Assembly: GCF_024699925.1 (NCBI RefSeq)
Contig: NZ_JAJOMX010000001.1
Location: 2,952,001-3,016,000 of the forward strand
Source of the DNA: Mesorhizobium sp. J428
Lineage (GTDB): Bacteria; Pseudomonadota; Alphaproteobacteria; Rhizobiales; Rhizobiaceae
Length of the DNA: 64,000 nt
Direction: 5' to 3'
Positions 45,472-54,043 of the stretch are shown one piece after another. The translations under genes and the position numbers were made by a program. Position 1 is the stretch's first letter. Every line of letters starts with the position of its first letter. The notes under the pieces were generated by a model that worked only from the letters and a program-made list of their open reading frames with translations, made no database searches and was not told the DNA's origin.

Positions 45472-47358
45472 TGGAGCAGCGGCTCCTCAAAACGACGCGG
45501 CCCGTCCTCGACGTGCGAACGATAGAGGACATCAAGGCGATAGAGGCGCGGCCCTATGACGAGCTGGTCACGGCGCGGAGCCTCTACGATCTCTTGCTTG
45601 CGACGGCGCAGAATGTCGGCGACCGCAAGGCGCTGACCGTGCTCAATACGCCGGACGCGGCCGATGTTGGCGTCACGCTCACGCACCGTGAACTGCTCGG
45701 CGAGGTGACGCGGGCAGCCAACCTCTTCCGCTCGCTCGGGCTTATGCCCGGGCGCGGCGTAGTTGCGTTCCTTTCCCCTACATTGCCCGACCTGCCAGCG
45801 CTGCTGCTCGGCGCGCAGGTGGCGGGTGTCGCGAGTTCCGTCAACTACCTGCTCAGCCGCGAGGCGATCGTCGACCTGCTGAATGCGGAGGAGGCGACCA
45901 TTCTCGTCGTCCCCGCGCGCGATCTCGATGAGACGTGCTGGGCGAAGGCGAGAGGCATGCTTGACGACGTGCCGACGCTGACCGACGTGCTGGTGATCGG
46001 GGCAGGCGGAGCGTTCCCGTCACGCCACTGCGCAGTCGGCGAGGCGCTGACCGGACACCGTGCCGATGTGCTCGACTTCGCGCCGCCGCAGGATCGCGAC
46101 GCAGTGTGCGCGTTGTTCCACACCGGCGGCACCACCGGTCGCCCTAAGCTGGTCCAGCTTACCCACGGCAACCAGATTCATGCGGCCTTCGGTTTCGGAC
46201 AGGTGTTCGGCTACGATGAGAACGACACGGTGTTCAACGGATTCCCGTTCTTCCATGTCGGGGGGGACGATGACGGTCGGCCTGTCGGTGCTCGCGGCGG
46301 GCGGGCATGTGGTGGTGCCGTCGCCCTATGGGATGCGCATGCCGCAGACCGTGGAGCGCTATTGGTCGCTGGTGGAAGCGCTCCGCGCGACCGTCATCGG
46401 CGGTGTCCCGACTTCGATCGCCGCGATCACCGACAGCTGGGTCGAGGGCTCCAACGTATCGAGTGTGCGGATGGCGGTGACCGGGGGCGCGGTCCTGCCC
46501 CCCGCGGTCGGCGCGCGCTTCGAGGCGACGACCGGAATCCGCCTCTACGAGACGTATGGCATGACGGAGACGGCGGCGGCGATCGCCTTCAATCCGGGGC
46601 GGGGGACGCCGGTTCCAAGCAATGTCGGCTTCCGCGCACCCTATTCGCAGACGCGTGTCGTGCGGATCGGTCGTGAAGATATGCTGTGCGGGCCGGAGGA
46701 AAGCGGGCTGGTGCAGGTGAGGGGACGCCAAGTGTTTCCCGGCTATGTCGATCCAGCCCACAACACCGGGACGCTGGCGGCCGACGGATGGCTCACGACG
46801 GGCGATGTCGGATATCTCACCATGGACGAGAGGCTGGTGCTGACGGGGCGCGAAAAAGATCTCATCGTGCGCAGCGGCCACAACATCGATCCGGCCGCCA
46901 TCGAGGATGCCGCCAACCGCTTTCCTGGTGTCCAGATCAGCGCCGCGGTTGGGATGCCGGACCAGTATGCCGGTGAAATACCGGCGCTGTTCGTGGTGCC
47001 GGCGCCGGGCGTGCTGATCGATTCCAAAGCATTGCGCGATTATCTCGAAGCGGCAGTCCACGAGCCACCGGCACGTCCGCGCAGCGTGCTGGTGATCGAT
47101 GCGCTGCCGGTGACGGCGGTGGGCAAGATCTTCAAGCCGGCGCTGCGCGATCTGGCGATCCGGGAGAAGGTCAGGCTGGAGGCGGAGGCGGCGTGCGGGA
47201 CGGCAACGGCGGTGACGGTTGAAGTCGGTCTCGACGAGCAAAAGCGGACGGTGGTGGATGTGACGGTCGCCGGCGCGGACACGGTCGGACTGGCAGCGCT
47301 CGAAGCAGCGCTGAAGCCGTTGCCGCAGACTTACTCGATCCGGGCGGCGGAGGGATGA
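45471..47358 (+). pseudogene. acyl-CoA synthetase (AMP-forming ligase), homopolymer frameshift
   Basis: From ATG 45471 the first frame contains the ATP-binding P-loop HTGGTTGRPKLVQLTHGN and reaches FPFFHVGG. At a run of seven G (46260-46266) the frame shifts; with six G it would continue TMTVGLSVLAAGGHVVVPSP. The rest has YETYGMTETAAAIA, GWLTTGDVGYLTMDERLVLTGREKDLIV and the C-terminal catalytic Lys PVTAVGKIFKP. Repaired length is about 628 aa. It would activate the carboxylic acid produced after uptake by joining it to CoA. Total length 1888 nt is a net +1. Confidence 0.85.
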
Positions 47359-47359
47359 C

Positions 47360-48142
47360 ATGGAAGACAGTTCCGTAGACCTTACCTACGAGAACGGGAT
47401 CGCCACCCTCACGCTCAACCGCCCCGACAGTCTCAACGCGATGTCGGGCCGGATGATGCGCTCACTCGAGAGGCGGCTCGATGAGATCGAGCGGTTGTCG
47501 GGATTGAGGGCGGTGATCATCACCGGCGCGGGCCGTGCCTTCTCGGCTGGCGGCGATCTCAAGGAGTTCGAGGAGGCGCTCGACGCGGGCGGCACGAAGC
47601 TCGTCGACATCCTGCGCTACAACCAGGACGTTCTGCAACGGGTCGAGGACATCCCAGTTCCGGTGATCGCGGCCGCGAACGGCACGGCCATCGCCGGGGG
47701 GCTGGAACTGCTGCTGTGCTGCGACATGATCCTTGCCTGCGAAGGTGCCCTAATCGGCGACGGACATGCCCGTTACGGGATCGTGCCGGCCGGCGGCGCG
47801 ACGGTGCGTCTCCGGGAACGGCTGTCGCCATCCCAGGCTGCCCAACTGTTCTACACCGCATCGACGATCAGCGCAGACGTTCTTGCTGCATGGGGTCTGG
47901 TGAACGAGGTGGTGCCGAAGGATCACCTGATGGATCGCGCCCGGGAGCTTGCCCTGGAGATCTGCCGGAACAGCCCGGAAGCCATCCGCGCAATCAAGAG
48001 GCTCGGTCGAATGCGGTCCGGCGATCGGACGCGGCAGGAACGGTTGCAGATGGAGATTGATACTTGGTCACATCACGTCTCGCATCCGGACCTTGCGGAG
48101 GGATTGCGTTCCTTTCGCGGAAGGAAGGCGCCAAGCTATTGA
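47360..48142 (+). CDS. enoyl-CoA hydratase/isomerase (crotonase) family protein
   Basis: 260 aa. Crotonase landmarks: CoA-binding NRPDSLNAM, oxyanion-hole AFSAGGDLKEF and TAIAGGLELLLCCDM. The first catalytic Glu of hydratases (Glu144 of rat ECH) is present in GGLELLL. The second (Glu164, in 'GQPE') is replaced by His in GDGHARYGIVPAGG. So it may not hydrate a double bond but act as an isomerase, hydrolase or decarboxylase, or use a water activated by one Glu. It begins one base after the ligase stop and ends the operon. Confidence 0.87.
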   Translation: MEDSSVDLTYENGIATLTLNRPDSLNAMSGRMMRSLERRLDEIERLSGLRAVIITGAGRAFSAGGDLKEFEEALDAGGTKLVDILRYNQDVLQRVEDIPVPVIAAANGTAIAGGLELLLCCDMILACEGALIGDGHARYGIVPAGGATVRLRERLSPSQAAQLFYTASTISADVLAAWGLVNEVVPKDHLMDRARELALEICRNSPEAIRAIKRLGRMRSGDRTRQERLQMEIDTWSHHVSHPDLAEGLRSFRGRKAPSY

Positions 48143-48602
48143 TTCTGCTGCGGCCTCATTCGACACCCTCCATGTCGCTGCCGGCCAGTGTTTGCGGCGC
48201 CAAGTCGAATGTATACAAACGTAGCCGCAGGCAATCCAGGCGATGAAGACATCCTGAACCAAGACCCATGATCAAGCTTATCGTAAAACGTATGGCGCCG
48301 CCTCACGGATGCGGTAAGGGCGGCCTTCAGGGATGAGATTATGGGTAGCCGTTTCCCGAAAGACGACCCCGAACTTCGCGGCCATCGTTGCCATCGCAGC
48401 AGGCTTCGTCTTCGCTAAATCCGTCCATGTCGCCCAGGACGATCGATATCGCCTATGCCGCCAGTGTTGGCTTCACGCACTCGACCAGTTGCAGGAATCG
48501 GATGGCACGAGCCCCGGCAGCCAAAGGTTCTGCGATCGTAGGTCCGATAAAACCGACTTCTGAAAGGACGCCGGGTTCTTTGTTGTCCAAATGATCGGGG
48601 CG
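48143..48602. other. intergenic stretch with a decayed minus-strand remnant
   Basis: No intact gene. On the minus strand, 48340-48590 reads SEVGFIGPTIAEPLAAGARA, then IRFLQLVECVKPTLAA and a stop. The 'PLAAGARAI...LV' pattern is reminiscent of the C-terminal part of Asp/Glu/hydantoin racemases, which would suit the hydantoinase locus beyond, but the match is weak. The rest shows nothing. Confidence 0.3.
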
Positions 48603-49784
48603 TCACACTGTGCCGATCTTTACCGCCTTGACGATCCGATCCAGTTTTTCGTCGAGGACCGTGCGTGATGTCGAGAAGTTCAGGCGGACGAACCGTTCGT
48701 AGTGCGGTCCGAAGTTGCGTCCGTCGCCGCCGGCGACCTTTGCTTCCAAAAGAAGTCGTTCATAGGGGACGGCGTTCATCCGGACGTCACTGAAATCCGC
48801 CCAAGCGAGATAGGTCGCTTCCGGGGAGTACATCCTTACCGTCGGGAGTTCTTCCGCCAGCCGCGACAGCATGTGGTCCCGGTTGGCTTCGAGCACCTTG
48901 ATCAGCGCCCGGCACCAGTCTTCGGATTCCTCCCACGCGGCAAGCGTCGCGAATGTGCCGGGAGACGCCGGTGTGCCGAGAAGCATCTGCGGGATGCGGC
49001 TGTGGAAGCCGCGCAGCAGCGCATCCGACCCGAAATGCATCACGGCCGTGCGCAATCCCGGAATGTTGAAGCTCTTGGTCGCGGAATAGAGTGTGATCGT
49101 GCGATCCGCGGCTTCGGGGAACATGTGCGCGAAAGGGATGTGCCGGCGGCCGTCGAGCAGCAGGTCGGCGTGGATCTCGTCGGCCACGATGATCATGTCC
49201 AGCTCCATCGCGCGTTCGACGATGGGGGCCAGTTCCTCGCGCGGGAACACCCGCCCGGTCGGGTTCTGCGGCAGGCAGAGCAACAGCACACGGGTCTTTT
49301 CGTCCACGACGTCGCGGAATTGTTCTGAGTCGATTTCGTAACGCTCGCCGGTGTCGCGCATCGGGTTGCAGACCGTCTGGCGGCCCGACTGCGCGATGAT
49401 CCCGAGAAAGGCCGGGTAGGACGGCACCTGGAGGGCCACGCCGTCTCCCGGCTCGGAGAAGGCGAGGACGGAGGACATCACCGCCTGGATGAGGTCGTTG
49501 ACGATGACCACACGAGCAGGATCGGCCCCGTCCCACCCGAACTTGTCCAGCATTCGCCGACAGAACGATTCGGCAAGCAGGGCGCCGGGGCTTTCCGGTC
49601 CGCGCGTCGAATAGCCGTATTTCTGCTGCGAGACGACCCGTTCCATCGCGGCCTGGATCGCTGGCGCCACCGCAAAATCCATCTCGGCGGGATTGGAGGG
49701 CAGGACCGGAGCGTCAAAGCTCGACCATTTGGCACTTTGCCGGGCGCGCAGAAAATCGGGGTCGAGGTCTTGTATGATGCTCAT
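48603..49784 (-). CDS. PLP-dependent aminotransferase / cystathionine beta-lyase (MalY/PatB type)
   Basis: 393 aa, fold-type I PLP enzyme. NPAEMDFAVAPAIQAAM near the start is the MalY/PatB hallmark. Cofactor residues: IVADEIHADLLLDG (Asp), LYSATKSFNIPGLR with the Schiff-base Lys, and RLNFSTSR (substrate-carboxylate Arg). It would cleave a C-S bond of cystathionine-like substrates or transaminate. It follows the peptide-type binding protein in the same direction (51 bases), so it is probably cotranscribed. With a GST-like and an oxoprolinase-like protein nearby, a sulfur-containing amino acid or conjugate is a reasonable guess. Confidence 0.85.
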   Translation of the reverse strand: MSIIQDLDPDFLRARQSAKWSSFDAPVLPSNPAEMDFAVAPAIQAAMERVVSQQKYGYSTRGPESPGALLAESFCRRMLDKFGWDGADPARVVIVNDLIQAVMSSVLAFSEPGDGVALQVPSYPAFLGIIAQSGRQTVCNPMRDTGERYEIDSEQFRDVVDEKTRVLLLCLPQNPTGRVFPREELAPIVERAMELDMIIVADEIHADLLLDGRRHIPFAHMFPEAADRTITLYSATKSFNIPGLRTAVMHFGSDALLRGFHSRIPQMLLGTPASPGTFATLAAWEESEDWCRALIKVLEANRDHMLSRLAEELPTVRMYSPEATYLAWADFSDVRMNAVPYERLLLEAKVAGGDGRNFGPHYERFVRLNFSTSRTVLDEKLDRIVKAVKIGTV

Positions 49785-49835
49785 GGATGCACTCGGCAGC
49801 GGGAGGGCCGTGACGAGGCACGGCCCCTGTTCATG

Positions 49836-51452
49836 TCAGGCGGAAATATAGGCAGAAGCGAACGTACCCTCAAAGCCGGATGCCGTATCGGCCATGCCGT
49901 GAGACCGGGTCGTATGAATGGTTTCCCAGATCGGCATGACGAGGTTGATCGTCGGTATGTCGTGCATCACCAGATCCTGGATCTTCATCCACATCTCGAT
50001 GCGCTTTTCGGGGTTGGCTTCGACGGCGGCGCCTTCGAGCAGCTCGTCCACTTCCGGATTGGCATAGTGCGTGGCGTTGGAATACGGCACGCCCTTGATG
50101 TAGTTTTTCGACCAGTATGTCCGCTGGACACCCACCTGCGGGTCGAAGAGCGGGCTCAGCGAGGCAATCTGCATCTCGAAGTCGCGGTCGGTGTAGACAC
50201 GCTTGGCGATCGAACCGAGATCCTGTCCCCGCGCCGTCACCTCGATGCCGATGCGGCTCAGCGTGGCGCGCATGTATTCGGCCAGCCGCCTCGTCGTATC
50301 TTCCGAAGGATAATCGAGGGTCACGGCAAAACGCTTGCCGTCGGCCCCGCGGGAGAAGCCGGCCTCGTCGAGCAGCGCATTGGCCTTGTCGAGGTCGACC
50401 GGATAGGGGCTCGGCTTCGGATTGTGGAAGGCCTTCAAGCCCGGAACCACCGGCGAATGCGAAGGAACGGCCTTGCCGAAAAACACGATCTTGCAGATCG
50501 CCTCGCGATTGATCGTGTGCGCGATGGCCTGGCGGACCCGGATGTCCTTGAACTTGTCGGAGTCGAGATTGAATTCGAGGCAGAAATTGTTCGGCGGCGA
50601 ATACTGATAGCCGTCACCCTCGAAGGCCAGCGTCGTGATGCCTTCGAGGCGCTCGACATCGTTGAGCGCGACGGGAGTGCGGAAGCCGGCGTCCAGTTCC
50701 CCGGTTTCGAAGCCGACCGAACGGGCGGCCTGATCGGGGATGAAGCGGGCGACGATGCCGTCGAGATAGGGCTTGCCCGCATCCCAGTAGTTCGGATTGC
50801 GCTCGTAGACGACGTGGCTGCCGCGGACCCATTCCTTGAACACGAAGGGCCCGGTGCCGATCGGCGCGATGTTGGCGGGGTTGGTGGCCGGATCGGACCC
50901 GTCGTAGATGTGCTTCGGCACGATCGGCGATTCTGCCGCCGAAAGCGCGGTCAGCAGGAACAGCGTCGGCTTCGCGAGCTTCAGCACGACCGTATGGTCG
51001 TCGGGTGCCTCCATGCTCTCGACATGAGCGAAGGTGGCTCGCCCACGCGGATGCGACTTCTTCAAAGTGGCGAGCGAGAAGATCACGTCGGCGGCGGTGA
51101 AATCGGCGCCGTCATGCCATTTGACGCCCTGGCGCAGTTTGAACGTGTAGGTCAGCGTATCATCCGAGACGGTCCACTCCGTCGCGAGCTGCGGCTGCGG
51201 CTTCATTTCCAGATCGAACTGCAACAGCCCTTCCGTAACCTTGCCGCTCAGCGGCAGGCTCGAAGGGCTGCTGAGCGACACCAGCATCGGCGGCTCCCAG
51301 CCGGGCAGGATCGTCATTACGCCCCCCTTCGCGGGAGCTGAAGCCGCAGCTGAATTTTGCGTGAAGGAGAAGCCGACCTGGCTCATGGCTGCGGCGCCGG
51401 CAAGCCCCTTGAGGATGAGACGGCGACTTATTTCGGTGTTCATCTTAGACAT
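49836..51452 (-). CDS. Dpp-type ABC transporter substrate-binding protein, Tat signal
   Basis: 538 aa (SBP_bac_5 family). The start ATG 51452 gives a twin-arginine signal (ISRRLILKGLAGAAAMSQVG). Family segments: LLQFDLEMKPQPQLATEW, TYTFKLRQGVKWHDGADFTAADV, PIGTGPFVFKEW and VRQAIAHTINREAI. It would bind a peptide-like or amide ligand in the periplasm. The matching permeases and ATPases lie at 57133-60966 on the other strand. The frame is open 27 codons further upstream, but the Tat motif and a caggaac site favour 51452. Divergent from the TetR gene. Confidence 0.9.
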   Translation of the reverse strand: MSKMNTEISRRLILKGLAGAAAMSQVGFSFTQNSAAASAPAKGGVMTILPGWEPPMLVSLSSPSSLPLSGKVTEGLLQFDLEMKPQPQLATEWTVSDDTLTYTFKLRQGVKWHDGADFTAADVIFSLATLKKSHPRGRATFAHVESMEAPDDHTVVLKLAKPTLFLLTALSAAESPIVPKHIYDGSDPATNPANIAPIGTGPFVFKEWVRGSHVVYERNPNYWDAGKPYLDGIVARFIPDQAARSVGFETGELDAGFRTPVALNDVERLEGITTLAFEGDGYQYSPPNNFCLEFNLDSDKFKDIRVRQAIAHTINREAICKIVFFGKAVPSHSPVVPGLKAFHNPKPSPYPVDLDKANALLDEAGFSRGADGKRFAVTLDYPSEDTTRRLAEYMRATLSRIGIEVTARGQDLGSIAKRVYTDRDFEMQIASLSPLFDPQVGVQRTYWSKNYIKGVPYSNATHYANPEVDELLEGAAVEANPEKRIEMWMKIQDLVMHDIPTINLVMPIWETIHTTRSHGMADTASGFEGTFASAYISA

Positions 51453-51594
51453 GGCGTGTTCCTGAGCGTTTGAGGAAGGAGGCAGGATCGAGGCTGCTGA
51501 AAGAAATGAATGGCGAACAGAAAGAGATCGCAAAAACGGCTGCGGTTATTGATTTTATTAGCTTGACGGCACCGGAGATGGTCATCATTAGAAA

Positions 51595-52305
51595 ATGAAC
51601 GATATCAGGGATTCGAAACGCTTGAGTGCGACTGCAGACATCAGGGCGAAGCCGGTGGCGAAGCGTCGTGCTTCGGGCGCGGGAGACGAGACGAAGCCTG
51701 GCAAGCGCGAGGAGAACAAGCAGCGCAAGCTGGCCAGGATCGCGAAGGCGGCGAAACAGGTCCTTTCCAAGAAGGGCTTCGAGGCCGCGACGATGCAGGA
51801 AATCGCCAAGCTTGCCGGTGTGGCCACGGGAACGCTGTTTCTCTACGCCGACAACAAGCGGGACATGGCCTATCTTGCGACGGCGGACGATTTCGGCCGC
51901 GCTCTCGATGAGGCCGGATCGGTCCCGACGGACGCGACCTATATCGATCAGATCGTAGCGTGCTGGCGACCGTATTTCGTCATGCACAATGCCAATCCCG
52001 AAATGGCGAAGATCATCCTGTCCGAATTCCTCTTCTTCGCCGGAAAGCAGGCCCGGCGGCACGGCGAAGGCGTTGCCGGCATGAAGGCCGAAGCCCTGCG
52101 CCGGGCGCTTCGGTGCCAACAGCGCGGCGAACTCGTGAGCACCGTGCCAGCCGCTGAGATCGCCGATCTGTCCTATTATCTGTTCCAGGGCGTCGTCAGG
52201 CGCTGGGTGCAGACCGGAGCGATCGACGTCAACGAAGGCCTGGCCATGTTCCATCGGGCGCTTTCGCTGGGCCTCTCTGGGCTGAAGGTGCAGCCCGCCC
52301 GTTAG
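51595..52305 (+). CDS. TetR-family transcriptional regulator
   Basis: 236 aa. A long basic, disordered N-terminus (residues 1-45) leads to the TetR HTH: AKQVLSKKGFEAATMQEIAKLAGVATGTLFLYADNKRDM (about 50-90). The ligand domain is all-helical. It is divergent from the binding-protein gene (142-base gap) and convergent with hyuB. It is the only regulator in the hydantoinase locus and a likely controller of the promoters at 51453-51594 and 56150-56438. The start has a poor ribosome site. Confidence 0.85.
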   Translation: MNDIRDSKRLSATADIRAKPVAKRRASGAGDETKPGKREENKQRKLARIAKAAKQVLSKKGFEAATMQEIAKLAGVATGTLFLYADNKRDMAYLATADDFGRALDEAGSVPTDATYIDQIVACWRPYFVMHNANPEMAKIILSEFLFFAGKQARRHGEGVAGMKAEALRRALRCQQRGELVSTVPAAEIADLSYYLFQGVVRRWVQTGAIDVNEGLAMFHRALSLGLSGLKVQPAR

Positions 52306-52328
52306 GGGTATCAGGCGGGCCGCAGCGC

Positions 52329-54009
52329 TCATTCTGCGGCTTCCATCGCCGGAGCGGGATCGAAGCCGTAAAGCTTCTCGGCCGCCTCGGGCGAAATGAG
52401 TCCGAGTTCCAGATCGCGAAGGATCGCCGCTCGATCGCGGTCGAGTGGATTGCCGTGCCCGCCGGCGCCGGGCGAGTTGATGTAGACTCTCGTGCCAGCA
52501 GGAATGCTGTAGGTGCCTTTTCCCGCAAGCTTTTCGCCGCTCGAAAGCCGGATGGATCCGATGGCGCCGTCCGCCCCACCGTCGACGCCGCGTGGCGCGA
52601 ACCGGGGTACGCTCGTACGAGGCGAAATAGGTGAAAGGCTCGGGGATCGAGTTGCCGAGGATCATTTCCTGCCCGAGCCCGCCGCGAAACTTGCCGGCGC
52701 CGCCACTGTCCTGCCGGTATTGCTTGCGCCACATGACGAGCGTGGACATGGATTCGAATATCTCGACCGGCCCGCCGCGCACGCCGCTCGGATAGCCGGT
52801 AGCCGAAAGGCCGTCGCGGAACGGCAGTGCGCCCATGCCCCCGGTGGTCACCACGCCGACGCGGAAAATGTCGCCGTAGGTCGGCGGACTCTTGCGCGGC
52901 CCCGTTCCGTTGACGTGCCAGAGGCAGCCTGCGCCTTCCGCCGGAACCCTGTCGGGCACCGCCTGGCGAAGGGCGCCGAACACCAGATCGGGCAGGCTGA
53001 TGCCCACGATATGGCGTGATACGACGGCCGCGGGCTTCAGCGCGTGCATGATCGTGCCCTCGGGCGAGGACACGGTGATCGGCGCAAGCGAGCCGGCATT
53101 GTTGGGAATGCCTTTGGAGACGATGCAGCCGATGCCGAAGGATGTGTAGGCCAGTGTGTAGCAGATCGGCACGTTGATGTTCTGCCTCACCATGGGCGAC
53201 GAGCCGGTGAAGTCGACATTGATGCCATCGTGCGAGATGGTGAGCGCGGCCTTGAGGCAGATCGGCTCGTCGTAACCGTCGAGCCACATTTCCGAATGCC
53301 AGGTACCAAAGGGGAGGGCCCGGATGTTGGCGAGGACCGCTTCGCGCGAGGTATCGACTATATGCTCGGCGAGCTCCGAAAGATCGTCGATGCCGAACTC
53401 GTCCATCATCATGTTGAGGCCGGCATAGCCGACGTCGTTGCAGGCAATCATGGCGTAGACGTCGCCTTCCGTGTCCACAGGCAGGCGCGTGTTGGTGCGG
53501 ATCATCGCCATCAGCGTCTCGTTGACCTTGCCGGCCTCCACGAGCTTCAGGATGGGGATGATCAGGCCTTCCATGTAGAGATCGGTGGACGAGGACGGCC
53601 CGAGCACGCCGCCGATATCCATGAGGTGGCAGTTGCAGGCAAACAGCCCGACGATCCCGCCATTGCGGAAAACCGGCGTGGTGATGCAAAAATCGTTGGT
53701 ATGGCCGGTGCCGAGCCAGGGATCGTTGGTGATGTAGACGTCACCGTCCTGCATGGTTTCGGCGGGATGTGCATCGAGCACATGGCCCACATTGAGCGCC
53801 ATTGTGTTGATGTGGCCGGGCGTGCCGGTCACGGCCTGGGCCAGCATCCGGCCCTTGACGTCAAACACGCCCGCCGCGAGGTCCCCCGACTCGCGCACGA
53901 TGGTGGAGAAGGCTGTGCGCTGCAGGGTCTGGGCCTGTTCCTCGACGACGGCGATCAGGCGATTCCACATCACCTGCTTGTCTATGAGAGAGAGGGGCGT
54001 TCGGCTCAT
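52329..54009 (-). pseudogene. hydantoinase B/oxoprolinase-family protein, homopolymer frameshift
   Basis: From ATG 54009: MSRTPLSLIDKQVMWNRLIA, TAFSTIVRESGDLAAGVFD, HINTMALNVGHVL and NDPWLGTGHTNDFCITTPVF are conserved HyuB segments. At a CCCC run (52604-52607 as GGGG on +) the frame changes after FASYERT. With one C fewer it continues RFAPRGVDGGADGAIGSIRL, YINSPGAGGHGNPLDRDRAA to TGA 52329. Repaired length is 559 aa, normal for the beta subunit of ATP-dependent hydantoinase, oxoprolinase or acetone-carboxylase relatives. It follows hyuA by 34 bases. Confidence 0.87.
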
Positions 54010-54043
54010 GGGGTAAGCTCCAGGAAGGAAGTCATTGCTCGGC

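Noticed and set aside
49737..51341. 534-codon + strand frame over the binding protein gene
   Set aside because: No motif, antisense composition, and it lies wholly over a well-supported Tat-exported receptor.
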